From Ictalurus punctatus (lineage: Eukaryota > Chordata > Actinopteri > Siluriformes > Ictaluridae), in the NCBI RefSeq assembly GCF_001660625.3, contig NC_030441.2, positions 5,008,501 through 5,072,500 of the forward strand: DNA of 64,000 nucleotides, written 5' to 3'. Shown one piece after another: positions 35,757 to 48,408 of this stretch. The notes beneath the pieces are model-generated. The model searched no databases. It was not told the DNA's origin and saw only the letters and a list, made by a program, of their open reading frames with translations. Each line of letters starts with the position of its first letter. The stretch's first letter is position 1. The position numbers and the translations under genes are program-made.

Positions 35757-38711
35757 CTAGTCATGGTAGGCTTGAGTAAACAAATACGTTTTAAGCTTAG
35801 ACTTAAACACTGAGACTGTGTCTGAGTCCCGAACACTAATAGGAAGACTGTTCCATAACTGTGGGGCCCTATAAGAGAAAGCTCTTCCCCCTGCTGTAGC
35901 CTTCACTATTCGAGGTACCGTCAGATAGCCTGCATCTTTTGATCTAAGTAGGCGTGGTGGATCATATAAAACCAAAAGGTCGCTTAGATATTGTGGCGCG
36001 AGACCATTTAGTGCTTTATAGGTTAATAAGAGTATTTTATAATTAATGCGAGATTTTACTGGGAGCCAATGCAGTATTGATAATACCGGTGTGATATGGT
36101 CGTATCTTCTAGTTCTAGTTAGGACTCTAGCAGCTGCATTCTGGACTAATTGGAGCTTATTTATATTCCTACTGGAACATCCAGACAGTATGGCATTACA
36201 ATAATCTAATCTAGAGGTGACGAATGCATGAACTAGTATTTCCGCATCATGTAGTGACAATATGTTTCTTATTTTAGAAATATTTCTGAGATGAAAGAAG
36301 GCTATCCTAGTAATATTATCTACATGAGCATCAAATGATAGGCTGGAGTCAATAATCACTCCAAGGTCTTTAACTGCTGCACATGATGAAACAGAAAGAC
36401 CATCCAGAGTAACCATGTGATCAGAAAGAATACTTCTAGCTACACGTGGGCCTAATAAAAGTATTTCTGTTTTATCAGAATTAAGCAGAAGGAAGTTAAT
36501 TAACATCCAATGTCTAATGTCCTTTACACAATCCTCAACTTTACTAAGCTTATGTCTGTCCTCTGGCTTCGCTGAAACATACAACTGTGTATCATCAGCA
36601 TAACAGTGGAAGCTAATTCCATGTTTACGAATAATTTGACCTAGGGGTAGCATATATAAAGTAAAGAGCAGTGGGCCTAAAACAGAACCCTGTGGAACTC
36701 CAAAAGTAACCTCAGTACGCATGGAGAATTCACCATTTACATCTACGAACTGATAACGATCGGTGAGATAAGACCTGAGCCAGGAGAGGACTGTTCCCTT
36801 AATACCAACAACATTTTCTAATCTATCAAGGAGAATAGTGTGATCTATAGTATCAAAAGCTGCACTAAGGTCGAGTAACACAAGCAGCAAGACACAACCC
36901 TGATCGTAAGTCAGTAGAAGGTCATTTACTACTTTAACTAACGCTGTCTCTGTGCTATGATGAGGTCTAAATCCTGACTGATATATTTCATGAATGTTAT
37001 TCCTATCTAAGTACGAGCATAACTGCTTTGCTACAACCTTTTCTAAAATCTTAGAGATGAAGGGGAGATTTGATATTGGTCTATAGTTGGACAATTGAGA
37101 CGGGTCAAGATCAGGTTTTTTAATCAAGGGTTTAATAACTGCTAATTTAAGTGATTTAGGTACATAGCCACTGCTTAGGGAAGAATTGATTATATTTAGA
37201 AGTGGCTCAATTACTACTGGACCAATCTGTTTAAACAAACATGTAGGTACGGGATCTAGTATGCAAGTTGATGAATTGGCTGAAGAGATTAATGTAGCGA
37301 GTTCGGTCTCTCTAAGCGGAGCAAAACACTCTAAACATTGATCTGATATTGCTACATTGTCATGTAATGGGTTTATTACAGTACTGTCCAGTTTTAATTT
37401 AATGGCCTGTATTTCACGTCTAATATTTTCAACCTTATCATTGAAAAATTTCATGAAATCTTCACTGCTATGTAATGATTGAGTGTTTCTCTCTGTAGTG
37501 GTTTCATTCCTAGTTAATTTTGCTACTGTGTTGAAAAGGAATCTAGAATTGTTTTTGTTGTCTCCTATTAAGGTGGAGAAATAGATTTTTCTAGCATCGC
37601 CAAGAGATTTCCTATATTTCAGTAGGCTCTCCTTCCATGCTGTTTGAAATATCACCAGTTTGGTTTGACGCCATTTACGTTCTAATTGTCGAGTTGTCTG
37701 TTTTAAGGTTCGCGTTTGATCGTTATACCAGGGTGCTAATTTTTTCTCTCTAATTATTTTCCTTTTGAGTGGAGCCACTCTATCTAGCATGTAGCGGAGT
37801 GTTGACTCCAAGCTTTCAGTCGCCTGATCGAGTTCTGTGTGATCTGACGGTGATCCAAATCTAATTGATGTTTCTGCGAGGTTATTTATGAAGCTCTGTG
37901 CAGTAGCTGATGTGTAGGTACGTTTTACGCGGTAGCGAGACGAGGTGGAAATATTATGATCAATACGTATTATGAACGAGATAAGATAATGGTCTGAGAC
38001 AACTTCAGACTGTGGAAAAATGATAATATTTTCTATACTTAGTCCGTATGTTAGTATGAGGTCAAGAGTGTGACCACCATTATGAGTAGGCCCGATTACG
38101 TTCTGATTAATCCCTACTGAATCTAAGATGGACACAACCGCTATTCTTAGAGGGTCTTCCAGGTTATCAAAATGAATATTAAAGTCTCCGACGATTAATG
38201 CTTTGTCTACAGACACAACCAGGTTTGAGACAAAGTCTGCAAATTCACTAAGAAATTCAGTATATGGCCCTGGGGGTCTGTAAATAATAATTAGAGGAAT
38301 TGACTTATTTTTTGTGGCTATATAACTTATACTGGTATAAAGAATTTCAAAAGAATTAAATTTATGCTTAGGTTTTTGTGTGACGACTAGATTTTGACTA
38401 TGGATGAGTCCAACACCTCCTCCTCTACCAGTTGAACGAGGCTGATGTACATAACTGTATCCAGGAGGACTGGCTTCATTTAATGCTGTGTACTCGTTTG
38501 GTTTAATCCAAGTTTCCGTTAAACACATTAAATTACATTCCTGATCAGTAATGATGTCGTTAACAATAAGAGCCTTAGACGCAAGAGATCTAATGTTTAA
38601 TAGTCCTAGCCTCAGATCAAAAGTGCTGGCTGTGCATTCAATATGATTTAATTTTATGTTAATTAGGTTACGAAGATCGACTTTCCGAGATTTTCTATAT
38701 ATTTGAATAGC
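35757..38711 (-). CDS. LINE ORF2: AP endonuclease and reverse transcriptase
   Basis: This protein nicks the target and reverse transcribes LINE RNA. The frame is open from 38711 to the stop at 35757. The first ATG is at 38528 (923 residues, numbering below). Upstream in frame lies LRLGLLNIRSLAS, the conserved endonuclease N-terminus, so the ATG at 38528 is not the natural start. Endonuclease motifs: LTETWI (3-8), GDFNIH (114-119), SDH (178-180). RT motifs: NYRPISNLP (481-489), SGFRPHHST (518-526), LDLSAAFDTID (552-562), GVPQGSVLGP (610-619) and the catalytic YADD (643-646). The C-terminus (about 790-920) holds LDYCN and LHWLPVKSRI-type motifs usual for the clade. Only one visible lesion, a TGA at 38712-38714, separates it from the region following ORF1. 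The RT appears intact. Confidence 0.9.
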   Translation of the reverse strand, partial: AIQIYRKSRKVDLRNLINIKLNHIECTASTFDLRLGLLNIRSLASKALIVNDIITDQECNLMCLTETWIKPNEYTALNEASPPGYSYVHQPRSTGRGGGVGLIHSQNLVVTQKPKHKFNSFEILYTSISYIATKNKSIPLIIIYRPPGPYTEFLSEFADFVSNLVVSVDKALIVGDFNIHFDNLEDPLRIAVVSILDSVGINQNVIGPTHNGGHTLDLILTYGLSIENIIIFPQSEVVSDHYLISFIIRIDHNISTSSRYRVKRTYTSATAQSFINNLAETSIRFGSPSDHTELDQATESLESTLRYMLDRVAPLKRKIIREKKLAPWYNDQTRTLKQTTRQLERKWRQTKLVIFQTAWKESLLKYRKSLGDARKIYFSTLIGDNKNNSRFLFNTVAKLTRNETTTERNTQSLHSSEDFMKFFNDKVENIRREIQAIKLKLDSTVINPLHDNVAISDQCLECFAPLRETELATLISSANSSTCILDPVPTCLFKQIGPVVIEPLLNIINSSLSSGYVPKSLKLAVIKPLIKKPDLDPSQLSNYRPISNLPFISKILEKVVAKQLCSYLDRNNIHEIYQSGFRPHHSTETALVKVVNDLLLTYDQGCVLLLVLLDLSAAFDTIDHTILLDRLENVVGIKGTVLSWLRSYLTDRYQFVDVNGEFSMRTEVTFGVPQGSVLGPLLFTLYMLPLGQIIRKHGISFHCYADDTQLYVSAKPEDRHKLSKVEDCVKDIRHWMLINFLLLNSDKTEILLLGPRVARSILSDHMVTLDGLSVSSCAAVKDLGVIIDSSLSFDAHVDNITRIAFFHLRNISKIRNILSLHDAEILVHAFVTSRLDYCNAILSGCSSRNINKLQLVQNAAARVLTRTRRYDHITPVLSILHWLPVKSRINYKILLLTYKALNGLAPQYLSDLLVLYDPPRLLRSKDAGYLTVPRIVKATAGGRAFSYRAPQLWNSLPISVRDSDTVSVFKSKLKTYLFTQAYHD

Positions 38712-38822
38712 TCAGGGAACAGACACAGTCTCTATAGTATGTATTACCTTTGCCGGATTTTTAGTTGAACATTGATTATACTGAATGTTATTATTGGAAG
38801 ATGTACTTACGGTAGGCAGTCA
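38712..38822 (-). other. in-frame ORF1-ORF2 junction with two TGA codons
   Basis: From the ORF1 stop (TGA at 38822-38820) to the second TGA (38714-38712) are 35 sense codons in the same frame, with no ATG. The frame then continues into the endonuclease. The first TGA is followed by CTG. Confidence 0.85.
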
Positions 38823-39728
38823 CTTGGAGTGTAGCACCTTGGAAATGTTGTCTGAAAGCAGTTCCGCTCCAAGGCTGCTGGGGTGCAGGCCATCAGGACG
38901 AAACAACCTAGGACGCTCCCAGAACAGATTCCAGTTATTGACAAACACCAGATTCTGCTCATTACACCAAGAGACTAACCAATCATTTAATGCTAGAAGT
39001 CTACTGAACTTTTCTGCTCCACGTCTGTATGTGGGAAGAGGTCCAGAGACGATGATCTTCGCGGTAGGTGATCTGCCTCGTACCATCTCGATCAGGCTGG
39101 AGAAGTCCCTCTTCAGAACCTCCGTCTGCCGCAGCCTGGTGTCGTTCGTCCCCGAGTGCAGCACAACCGCTCCAATGCGCTCGTCCTTCTTCAGGATCCC
39201 TGATACCTGCGCAGCGACATCAAGGACACAAGCACCAGAAAAACAGTGTGTGCACACCTTACCTTTAGATGAGGCTACACGGACGTTCCGCACAATGGAG
39301 TCCCCGACGATCACAGTGTTGGGTCTGGTCTGGCGGAGAGGGGCGAAGCGGTTCCTGGTTGGAATCTCGAACACCGGAGGTGGAGAAGGTCCAGCCCGCG
39401 CCTTTCGCCGCTGGTTCACCCAAGGCCCGAGGTGTGTTGGCGCTGGCGTGACGGAGACCACGGCTGGGAAAGTCCTAGGTGCACGGTCCCTGCACAGAGA
39501 AACACACGGCATAGAGGGGCTGGGAGTGGAAATACCACGCTGTGTGCTTACCTTGGATATGTGAGCAGAGGCACAAGATGTTTCCAGTGCAGTTTGTCGC
39601 TCCAGCAGCTGGGCCTGCTTGTCGAGTAGGCCGCGGATCTGCTTCTCCACATCCTCTAGTTCCAGCCGCACCATGTGAAGCTCAAGCGAGTCTTCATCTG
39701 CACTCAAAACCGGAGAGACAGCAGACAT
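38820..39728 (-). CDS. LINE ORF1: coiled coil plus SGNH esterase domain
   Basis: A 302-residue protein. Residues about 15-50 form a charged heptad-like segment (LELEDVEKQIRGLLDKQ), suggesting a coiled coil. Residues 138-300 form an SGNH/GDSL-type esterase domain: VGDSIV (141-146, nucleophile Ser144), HSGTND (191-196, block III with Asn195) and DGLHPS (279-284, with Asp279 and His282). All four catalytic-block residues are present. In the CR1/L2 group this ORF1 binds RNA and forms the particle; the role of the esterase is unsettled. The ATG at 39728 is the first in frame. The stop TGA (38822-38820) is followed by C and lies in the same frame as ORF2. Confidence 0.88.
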   Translation of the reverse strand: MSAVSPVLSADEDSLELHMVRLELEDVEKQIRGLLDKQAQLLERQTALETSCASAHISKVSTQRGISTPSPSMPCVSLCRDRAPRTFPAVVSVTPAPTHLGPWVNQRRKARAGPSPPPVFEIPTRNRFAPLRQTRPNTVIVGDSIVRNVRVASSKGKVCTHCFSGACVLDVAAQVSGILKKDERIGAVVLHSGTNDTRLRQTEVLKRDFSSLIEMVRGRSPTAKIIVSGPLPTYRRGAEKFSRLLALNDWLVSWCNEQNLVFVNNWNLFWERPRLFRPDGLHPSSLGAELLSDNISKVLHSK

Positions 39729-40020
39729 ATTTGTTTGTTTGTTTGTTTTTTAAAAACAGAATAGCGGTAAGTGAGAAATGTGAAACGTAAACAAGGCTAG
39801 CGGTAGGTGATGCTAGCGGGCTACAGGCTACAAGCTAGTCGCGGATGTTTTGTAAAAAACAAAACAGAATACAGATCAAATTTGCGACAGCGCAACGTTA
39901 CGATTGTTTTATTTAACGTGGTGTCAGTTATATTTGTATAACGTAAGGTAAATAATTTTAAAGTATAGAGTTTAGAAGAAATTAATGTAAATTAATGTAA
40001 TAGCGTTAGCTCGAAGGGTG

Positions 40021-40955
<935 letters not shown>

Positions 40956-41129
40956 GTAAATAACTGGTGAAAAACACTTGGGGACATGCTGTTTAAAGAA
41001 AATAGTCAACTTAATAATGAAAACATCATCAAGTAACTGGTTTATCACAACACCCTGTCATTCAGTATTTTATTATAACAGAATGCCCCATCAAATCAAG
41101 TCGAATTTTGATGTGAACTGACATGATAC

Positions 41130-41658
41130 TGTCATGATTTCCCCTCAAGCTTGCGCTGCAGTATTGCAGTGTGCTCGGAAACCCGAAGTTCGAGCCCCTT
41201 GTGCAAGCTCTTAGCCAACTCATACTTTTGGGCCTTTACTGACATAGATTTTTTTTTACCTTGGACACGTGCTTTTGTTATGGTTTATGTCCTGTCTCTG
41301 CCCCATACTGTCATTGGTTGTTTCCCGTATATGTGGCATCACTGTTTTCAGCTGTCTTGTGTTTCACCCCGATTACATTTGTCATTTAAACCCCTCGTGT
41401 CTCTTTGTACTTTGCGTAGTATTGAGTGTTATCTCCTTACCAAGTGGTTGTTCCTTTTTCTCGTTTTGATTCATGTTCATTGACCTTGTTTCTCGTTCTT
41501 GATACTAGCCTTGCCCAGTTTATGCCTGTTTGTAGATTGCCTGACCCTTTGCCTGTTTTTGACCACACTCTTGTCTCATGATTTGGATTTTTCTGCCTGC
41601 CTCTATCAAATGAAAATCTTTAACTGCACTTGCATCCGTCCTAACCTCCATTATGTAG
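41130..41658 (+). mobile_element. solo LTR (gypsy/ERV-like)
   Basis: Starts TGTCATGATTTCC and ends in ctgcacttgcatccgtccta then cctccattatgtag. This ending also occurs, inverted, in the solo LTR at 61602-61986. Short C-rich pyrimidine words (cttgatactagccttgccc, ttgaccttgtttctcg) are typical of the 3' half of fish gypsy LTRs. Flanking pentamers gatac and aatac agree at four of five positions. The end departs from the expected TGACA. Confidence 0.6.
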
Positions 41659-42523
41659 AATACGTTAGAAATACACAGTTTGCTCATCAGATGCTGTTGT
41701 TTCTAACATGTATTTGCTAACACTACTACTAACTTTGCTATGCTAATCAGAAGTTATTAGCTATGTAATTAGTATGATTCCACTGATGTTAAAAGATGAT
41801 TTAAAAGGGTAGACTAATAATCAAAATGCTAACGGTACTAATCTTAACTGGATGCCATAAGTGTTTTGCTAATTGTTTCTTAGGCTTTTAGTCACCATTT
41901 AGCATGTACTCCATTAACAAGAAAAATAAGAATCCAATGAGGTGGGTTCTTTGCGTTTTTTTTTTTGGCTTTATTAAAAAAAAAAGCAACTTTAGCATGT
42001 TTGCAAACCATAACCAGAAGCTAGGCATTTTACTAACAATGGCACAACTGTTAGCTATCAACTTAGCTAACAAACATTGCTAATTAGGAGGAAGTACCCA
42101 TAAATTGGCATGACTTTATTTGAACAAAGCATTGGTCTATAAGCAGAAATGCTAAGTTATGTAATAGTTTTGGTCCTTATTGCTAAAAACAGCTACAGGT
42201 AAACAAATCTTTACTTTTATGAAAAGGAAGACATGAGAAGAAAAATATCAATACTAAATTATGTTTCCTTTTCTGATGGATAAAAGTTTAGTTATAAATA
42301 CTAGCATAAGCTCTGAATGTTAAATTCAAGCTAAGCAGCCCTGAATGGTAATGACAGGCTACTTTTGTTTAAAGAAGTGTAATTACTTTTGTTATAAATT
42401 TTGATCTAGAATACAAATGTTGCTTAGTTCAAAGAAGGATAGTTTAGCTAATGGGTTTGCTAATAATAACAATTTAATAATTGTGAAAAAATACTGAATT
42501 ATTAAGACATTTTAAAATATATA
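41659..42523. other. unassigned, GCTAA-rich background
   Basis: gctaac, tagcat and gctaat words recur through 41710-42120. No gene. Confidence 0.4.
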
Positions 42524-43415
42524 GTTGCAATCAAAATTATTCAACCCTCATTGCAAATCAAATTACAGACTTTGCAATCGAGACGCATAGCTTCTGTCTG
42601 CATTCCTGAGGAATCTTAGCCCATTCCTCATGAGCAATGGGCCCCAGTTCAGTAATATTCTTGGGGTTGCATGGTGCAACCGCCTACTTCAAATCCCACC
42701 AGATTTTCTATGGGGTTCAAGTCAGGTAACTGCGATGGCCCTGTAGGACATCTTCTGCACCCAAGCCTTGGTGGAATTTAAGGTATGCTTGGGATCATTG
42801 TCCTGTTGGAAGGTCCAATGATTCCCAAGCTTCAGCTTCCTCACAGACGGCATGACGTTTTCTCCAAGGATTTCCTGATACTCCAATGGATCCATCTTGC
42901 CTTCCACACGCTGCAGGTTTCCAGAGGATGCAAAGCAGCCCCAGAGCATCACCATGCTTGACTGTTGGCAGAGTGTTCTTTCTTCATTTGTCTTCCTCCA
43001 GACATACTGCTGATCCATCATGCCAAAAAGTTTTCTTTCATTGTGCCACAGAACAGAATCCCAAAATTTCTGTGGCTTATTTATATGATTTTGAACCAAA
43101 CTTAGCCAGTGCTTTTGGGTCAGAAGTGGTGTATGTCTGCGTTTGAATGTGATTAGTTGCATCAGGTGTGCTTGAGACAACACCTGCTTTACATATTTGT
43201 GCTGTTGTGAGGGATTACATTCAGGGGTTGAATCATTTTAAAACTGGAGAAATCATTATAAGTTGCATTTTCAGTTGGACTCGGAGAAGCATTCATTGTG
43301 TTGAACTATTTCAATTGCTTTTGTTTGATTTGTTAATTGAAAACAGCTGAAAGTCTGTAAATTTTGACAATAACCCTGATTTGCAATAGGGCTTAAATGA
43401 TTTTGATTGCAACTG
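42524..43415 (-). mobile_element. Tc1-like element (GTTGCAATCAAAAT ends), internally deleted
   Basis: Inverted ends GTTGCAATCAAAATTATTCA (42524) and its inverse ending at 43415, with TA on both sides. The minus-strand ORF 43183-42722 (153 residues) is the catalytic half of a Tc1 transposase: KFWDSVLWHNERKLFG near the first Asp, then LWGCFASSG and WTFQQDNDPKHTLNSTKAW with the second Asp. It then frameshifts before the last acidic residue (cgatggccc context at 42732). The N-terminal DNA-binding domain is missing, so the copy is not autonomous. Confidence 0.85.
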
Positions 43416-44159
43416 TAGATCACAAATGATGTTATTAGAAATTTAAAGTTAAATGCTAACCCATTTTTTAGTCTAAAAAGTGCATCAAATAAATCTTTAT
43501 TTCATTCACCCAATGAGGAAAATTACAATCCCAGATGTTTTATTTCTCCTTTACATGCAATCCACAAGACACAAGAAAATAAAATCTTAATCTATGTCTC
43601 ATTTTCTGATGCTTAAGTAGCTAAATTAAAAACATAAGTTTAGCACACGACTCGATTAGCTTTAAGCTAAGTAACACTCCATATAAACCTCTTTGTTTTA
43701 GCTAGGAAGCTAGAAACTCTTACACTATGGATTTTCTTTATTTAGCTCAGCGAGGGAAAGAAAATCAATCCCACATGTTTGATTCATCTCTGAGAGGAAA
43801 CGATGTGTGAGAGAAAATCATAGTCTGTTTCTCATTTCCTGTTGGCTGTGAGCGTGATTAAAAATAAAAACCAGCATAACCTCAGTAAGCAACACCAAAT
43901 GCAAATAAGATGCTAGTTTTTAAATTTGCTGTGCATAAGAATTTGTTATATGTGAGGGCTCGAGCAAAGGCCCAGGTGGCCATTTTTCCCCACAGCCACT
44001 TGCTGTTTACGTCCAAAAAAATATGCAAAAAAGCCATTAACAAGGCTTCATGGGAATTCATTCAAGGGATTTGTGGGAGAGAAGAAACACAAACTCATCT
44101 AGATTTTCTTCCTCACCACAGAAAGCAGGAAATCTAGATTAAATTTTAAAATAAAATAG
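43416..44159. other. unassigned background
   Basis: No gene seen. tagctaa-type words lie at 43610-43710. Confidence 0.4.
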
Positions 44160-44960
44160 CAATATTGAGCAGGAACTGCTATCTGATTTGTTACTGTAAC
44201 ATTTTGGGTGGTACCTATGGATTGATTAAAATGATATTTTGAGCAGAAACTGTGCATGATTCACTACTGTGGCAAATTGGGGCGGGAACTGTGGTCTGTT
44301 TGATTACAGTGACTGTGTCTGAATAACCCTACTATACAGTAGGTGAAAAGCAGTATGCCAAATGAGTAGTATGTCTGAATTGTCAGTATTGAGGATATAG
44401 TAGATGAGAAATATCTGGATAACCTACTGCTTCGACAGAAATTCTACAGTATGGAACCACTGGACGCTGTGGATACTGTCCTATCCCATAAGGCAAACGG
44501 ACTGGCATGGAATTGCTGTCAGAATCCACACTACATAGTATCTTTGGATTCTATACATGCACTTATACTGACCAGTATGTACTGCATCAACAGCCAAGCA
44601 GTAGGTATTGAATCTAATGCAGTAAGTACTGTCACAGAATGCATTTTCGGATGTAGCCATAGTGTCATTTTAGGCTTGAGCTGTGTTCTGATTGGTTACA
44701 GTGACTGTGGGCAGGAACTGTGGTCAGATTGGTTACAGTGACTCTTTGGGCAGGAACCGTGGTCTGTGATATTTTGACAAGGAACCTTTTAAAATGTCTT
44801 TCATTACTTTGGCATTTTGGCAATAAACTGTGGTCGGATTGGTTACATTGACACTTTGGGCAGAAATTTTGGTTTGATTGGTTACAGTAGCATTTTGTGC
44901 ATGAACTGCTGAATCATTAACACGTTGAACAGGACTGCTAATCATTAACACCTGGTATTG
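44160..44960. repeat. degenerate tandem repeat with ATTGGTTAC words
   Basis: Units resembling ggaactgtggtctgattgg followed by ttacagtgac and ctttgggcag recur at about 44168, 44240, 44285, 44690, 44715, 44750, 44825 and 44870. The part 44300-44660, with agtatgtctgaatt and tactgtc words, looks like an inserted MITE-like sequence. Confidence 0.5.
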
Positions 44961-46261
44961 CCAATCACGATACTCTGTGTTGGACGTAATTATTGCAGAA
45001 CAAAGAAGGAAAAAATAGGTTTTATGTAAATTACAAGAAGAGATTATAAACAAGGATTCCAATATTTGAATCTAGTTTAAGTAGCATTCAGTTTAAAACA
45101 AAGCTACATCATGTGGTACTGCTGGAAAATGAAATTAAATAATGTTTGTGCCATGACATTTGAGTTCGGATAAATTAAAAAGTCAGTGAATTTCAAATTG
45201 GGTGTTTAGCGGTTAGTGTGAAGTTGATGCCTTGCTGACAGACTGCTGAATCATGGTAGATGTCACAGGAGGAAAATGTCAGAATGAAAAATGGAGCTCA
45301 GATTCAAACACTCATCTTCAAGCAAGCAGATTTGAGCAGGTTTCTGTCCGAAATAACTTATTTCAACAAAAAAAAATGCTAATTTGCTAAAACGAACAGC
45401 AGTTGATAGCCACTGAGTAGGAAATGCTAAAAGATAAAAAGCAGGGTAATTTCATTGGTAGGGTAGCATTTAACATGATTTAGCAAACACTTTTTATATT
45501 ATACTATTATAGAATTATACTATTTACACACTGGTAATAAACAAATTTGAACACCAGTGTGTTTGTAATAATTACAGTTTGTCTGTTTTCAGTCATTTTA
45601 AAAGACATGGAAATGCTAGGAAATTCTGCTAAGAACACAGAATAGCTACTGATTAGCATAAGGCTAGAACAAATATAAAGTTATTAGCAGCATGTATACA
45701 TCAATAAGCCATGACACATTTGTATGACCCAAAGAGAGTTTGCTTTCCCTTTTTCCTACTTCAACCAAAAATAATTCTATTAATAACAATACACACCAGT
45801 GATATTCTTAACAAAAGCAGGAAGTAAATTTGAATAAGTTAACTTAAGTCAAAGCTCCCTGTCTTTAATTAGCCTTTTAATTGCAGTGATTGAAAGCTAA
45901 CAGATTAGCATGGTGGATTTAATGTTAAGTGTGTGTGTTTTTTCCCCACCAGATTTAGAGTTGTCATAAAATGCTAAGCAGTTGCTGATGCTAGGATGAC
46001 AATTAGCATAAATGTCTATCCAATGATGTGGACATTTTGCTAACAACAGCTGAATGTTAGTAGCCAATTAGCTTTTTTAAGCATGATTGCATTTGCATGA
46101 TGCAAAATAAAACCAGAAGTGAATCTGAATGCCAATGTGTTTATTTTTAATTAAACAAAAGGTTATTTTGGAGGGATTTTTAAGGAGTAGTTTGAACAAT
46201 AGGAAGTCACCAATTAACATTAAACAACAACAAAAAAAAAAACTGAACATGAATTAACCAT
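44961..46261. other. unassigned, GCTAA-rich background
   Basis: No gene. gctaa/ttagcat words recur densely at 45380-46080. Confidence 0.4.
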
Positions 46262-46408
46262 GCACCGGCCATGTCACAGCAAACCAGTGACTACATTTCC
46301 CATACTGCACTGCAGCCTACAAAACACGGCCACCATGGACTGCAATTCCCAGAACACTCACACTCACTCTAATCACACACACCTGCATCCTATTCACATC
46401 ATTCATAA

Positions 46409-46424
46409 CCACACTATATAAGAG
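46409..46424 (+). promoter_or_regulatory. TATA-like promoter in the LTR
   Basis: cactatataagagac lies about 140 bp inside the LTR, where a U3 TATA box is expected. The inverted arm has the matching ctcttatatagtg at 46682-46694. Confidence 0.5.
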
Positions 46425-46754
46425 ACTTTTTGGACTACTATGACCTTGCAAAGTATTATGTTCAATTGCTTACTCTCTGTAAGCCTTACCTAGTGTTTGC
46501 TTTACTGATCATGGACTTTGTTTACCCTGTTGACCTCAATTCTCTGTTCTGCCTAGTTTAGCCTTATCATTTGACCCTAGCCTGCCTTGGGACTTTGTTT
46601 TCTGCCTTCTCTGATATCATGTGCTTAAACTGCCATACCTGCACTTGCTTTTGTATTGCACCTACGTTACTTGACAGAAGTCTCTTATATAGTGCGGTTG
46701 TGAATGCTGTGAATAGGATACAGGTGTGCATGATTAGAGTGAGTGCGGGTGTTC

Positions 46755-46758
<4 letters not shown>

Positions 46759-46840
<82 letters not shown>
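46759..46840. repeat. (GT)n microsatellite inside the inverted LTR
   Basis: About 41 GT units at the place where the left arm has only acactcacactc. Confidence 0.95.
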
Positions 46841-46842
<2 letters not shown>

Positions 46843-46936
46843 TGTTCTGGGAATTGCAGTCCATGGTGGTCATGCTTGTAGGCCACAGAGCAGTATGGGA
46901 AATGTAGTCACTGGTTTGCTGTTCTATGACAGCACC

Positions 46937-48406
<1,470 letters not shown>

Positions 48407-48408
48407 TA

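Larger units (their letters stand above)
35333..40020 (-). mobile_element. CR1/L2-clade LINE, nearly complete
   Basis: About 4.7 kb on the minus strand: a short 5' region, ORF1 (39728-38820), ORF2 (open 38711-35757) and a 3' UTR ending at about 35333 (caattcagttttatttgtat in + orientation, a tail shared by many fish LINEs). The gene order, the esterase domain in ORF1 and the AP-endonuclease plus RT in ORF2 fit the CR1/L2 group. It is by far the least damaged element here. The 5' limit is uncertain and I see no target duplication. Confidence 0.85.
46267..46931. mobile_element. palindromic LTR insertion with 5-bp target duplication
   Basis: Left arm: an LTR in + orientation (about 46267-46676) with cagcaaaccagtgactacat, actgcaattcccagaacac, a TATA box (cactatataagagac, about 46409) and an end ttgaca. 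Right arm: the U3 half of the same LTR type inverted (46931 back to about 46682), with the same words and an expanded GT array at 46759-46840. The unit is flanked on both sides by gcacc (46262-46266 and 46932-46936). Both outer ends are therefore LTR 5' ends. The first five bases of the left end are degenerate (ggcca for tgtca). Confidence 0.7.

Noticed and set aside
38785..39564. 259-codon plus-strand ORF antisense to LINE ORF1
   Set aside because: The opposite strand encodes a clear esterase domain, so this is a shadow frame.
39728..39745. TTTG repeat and T-rich stretch before ORF1 as a splice acceptor of a host gene
   Set aside because: It sits in the LINE 5' region on the opposite strand from any acceptor consensus.
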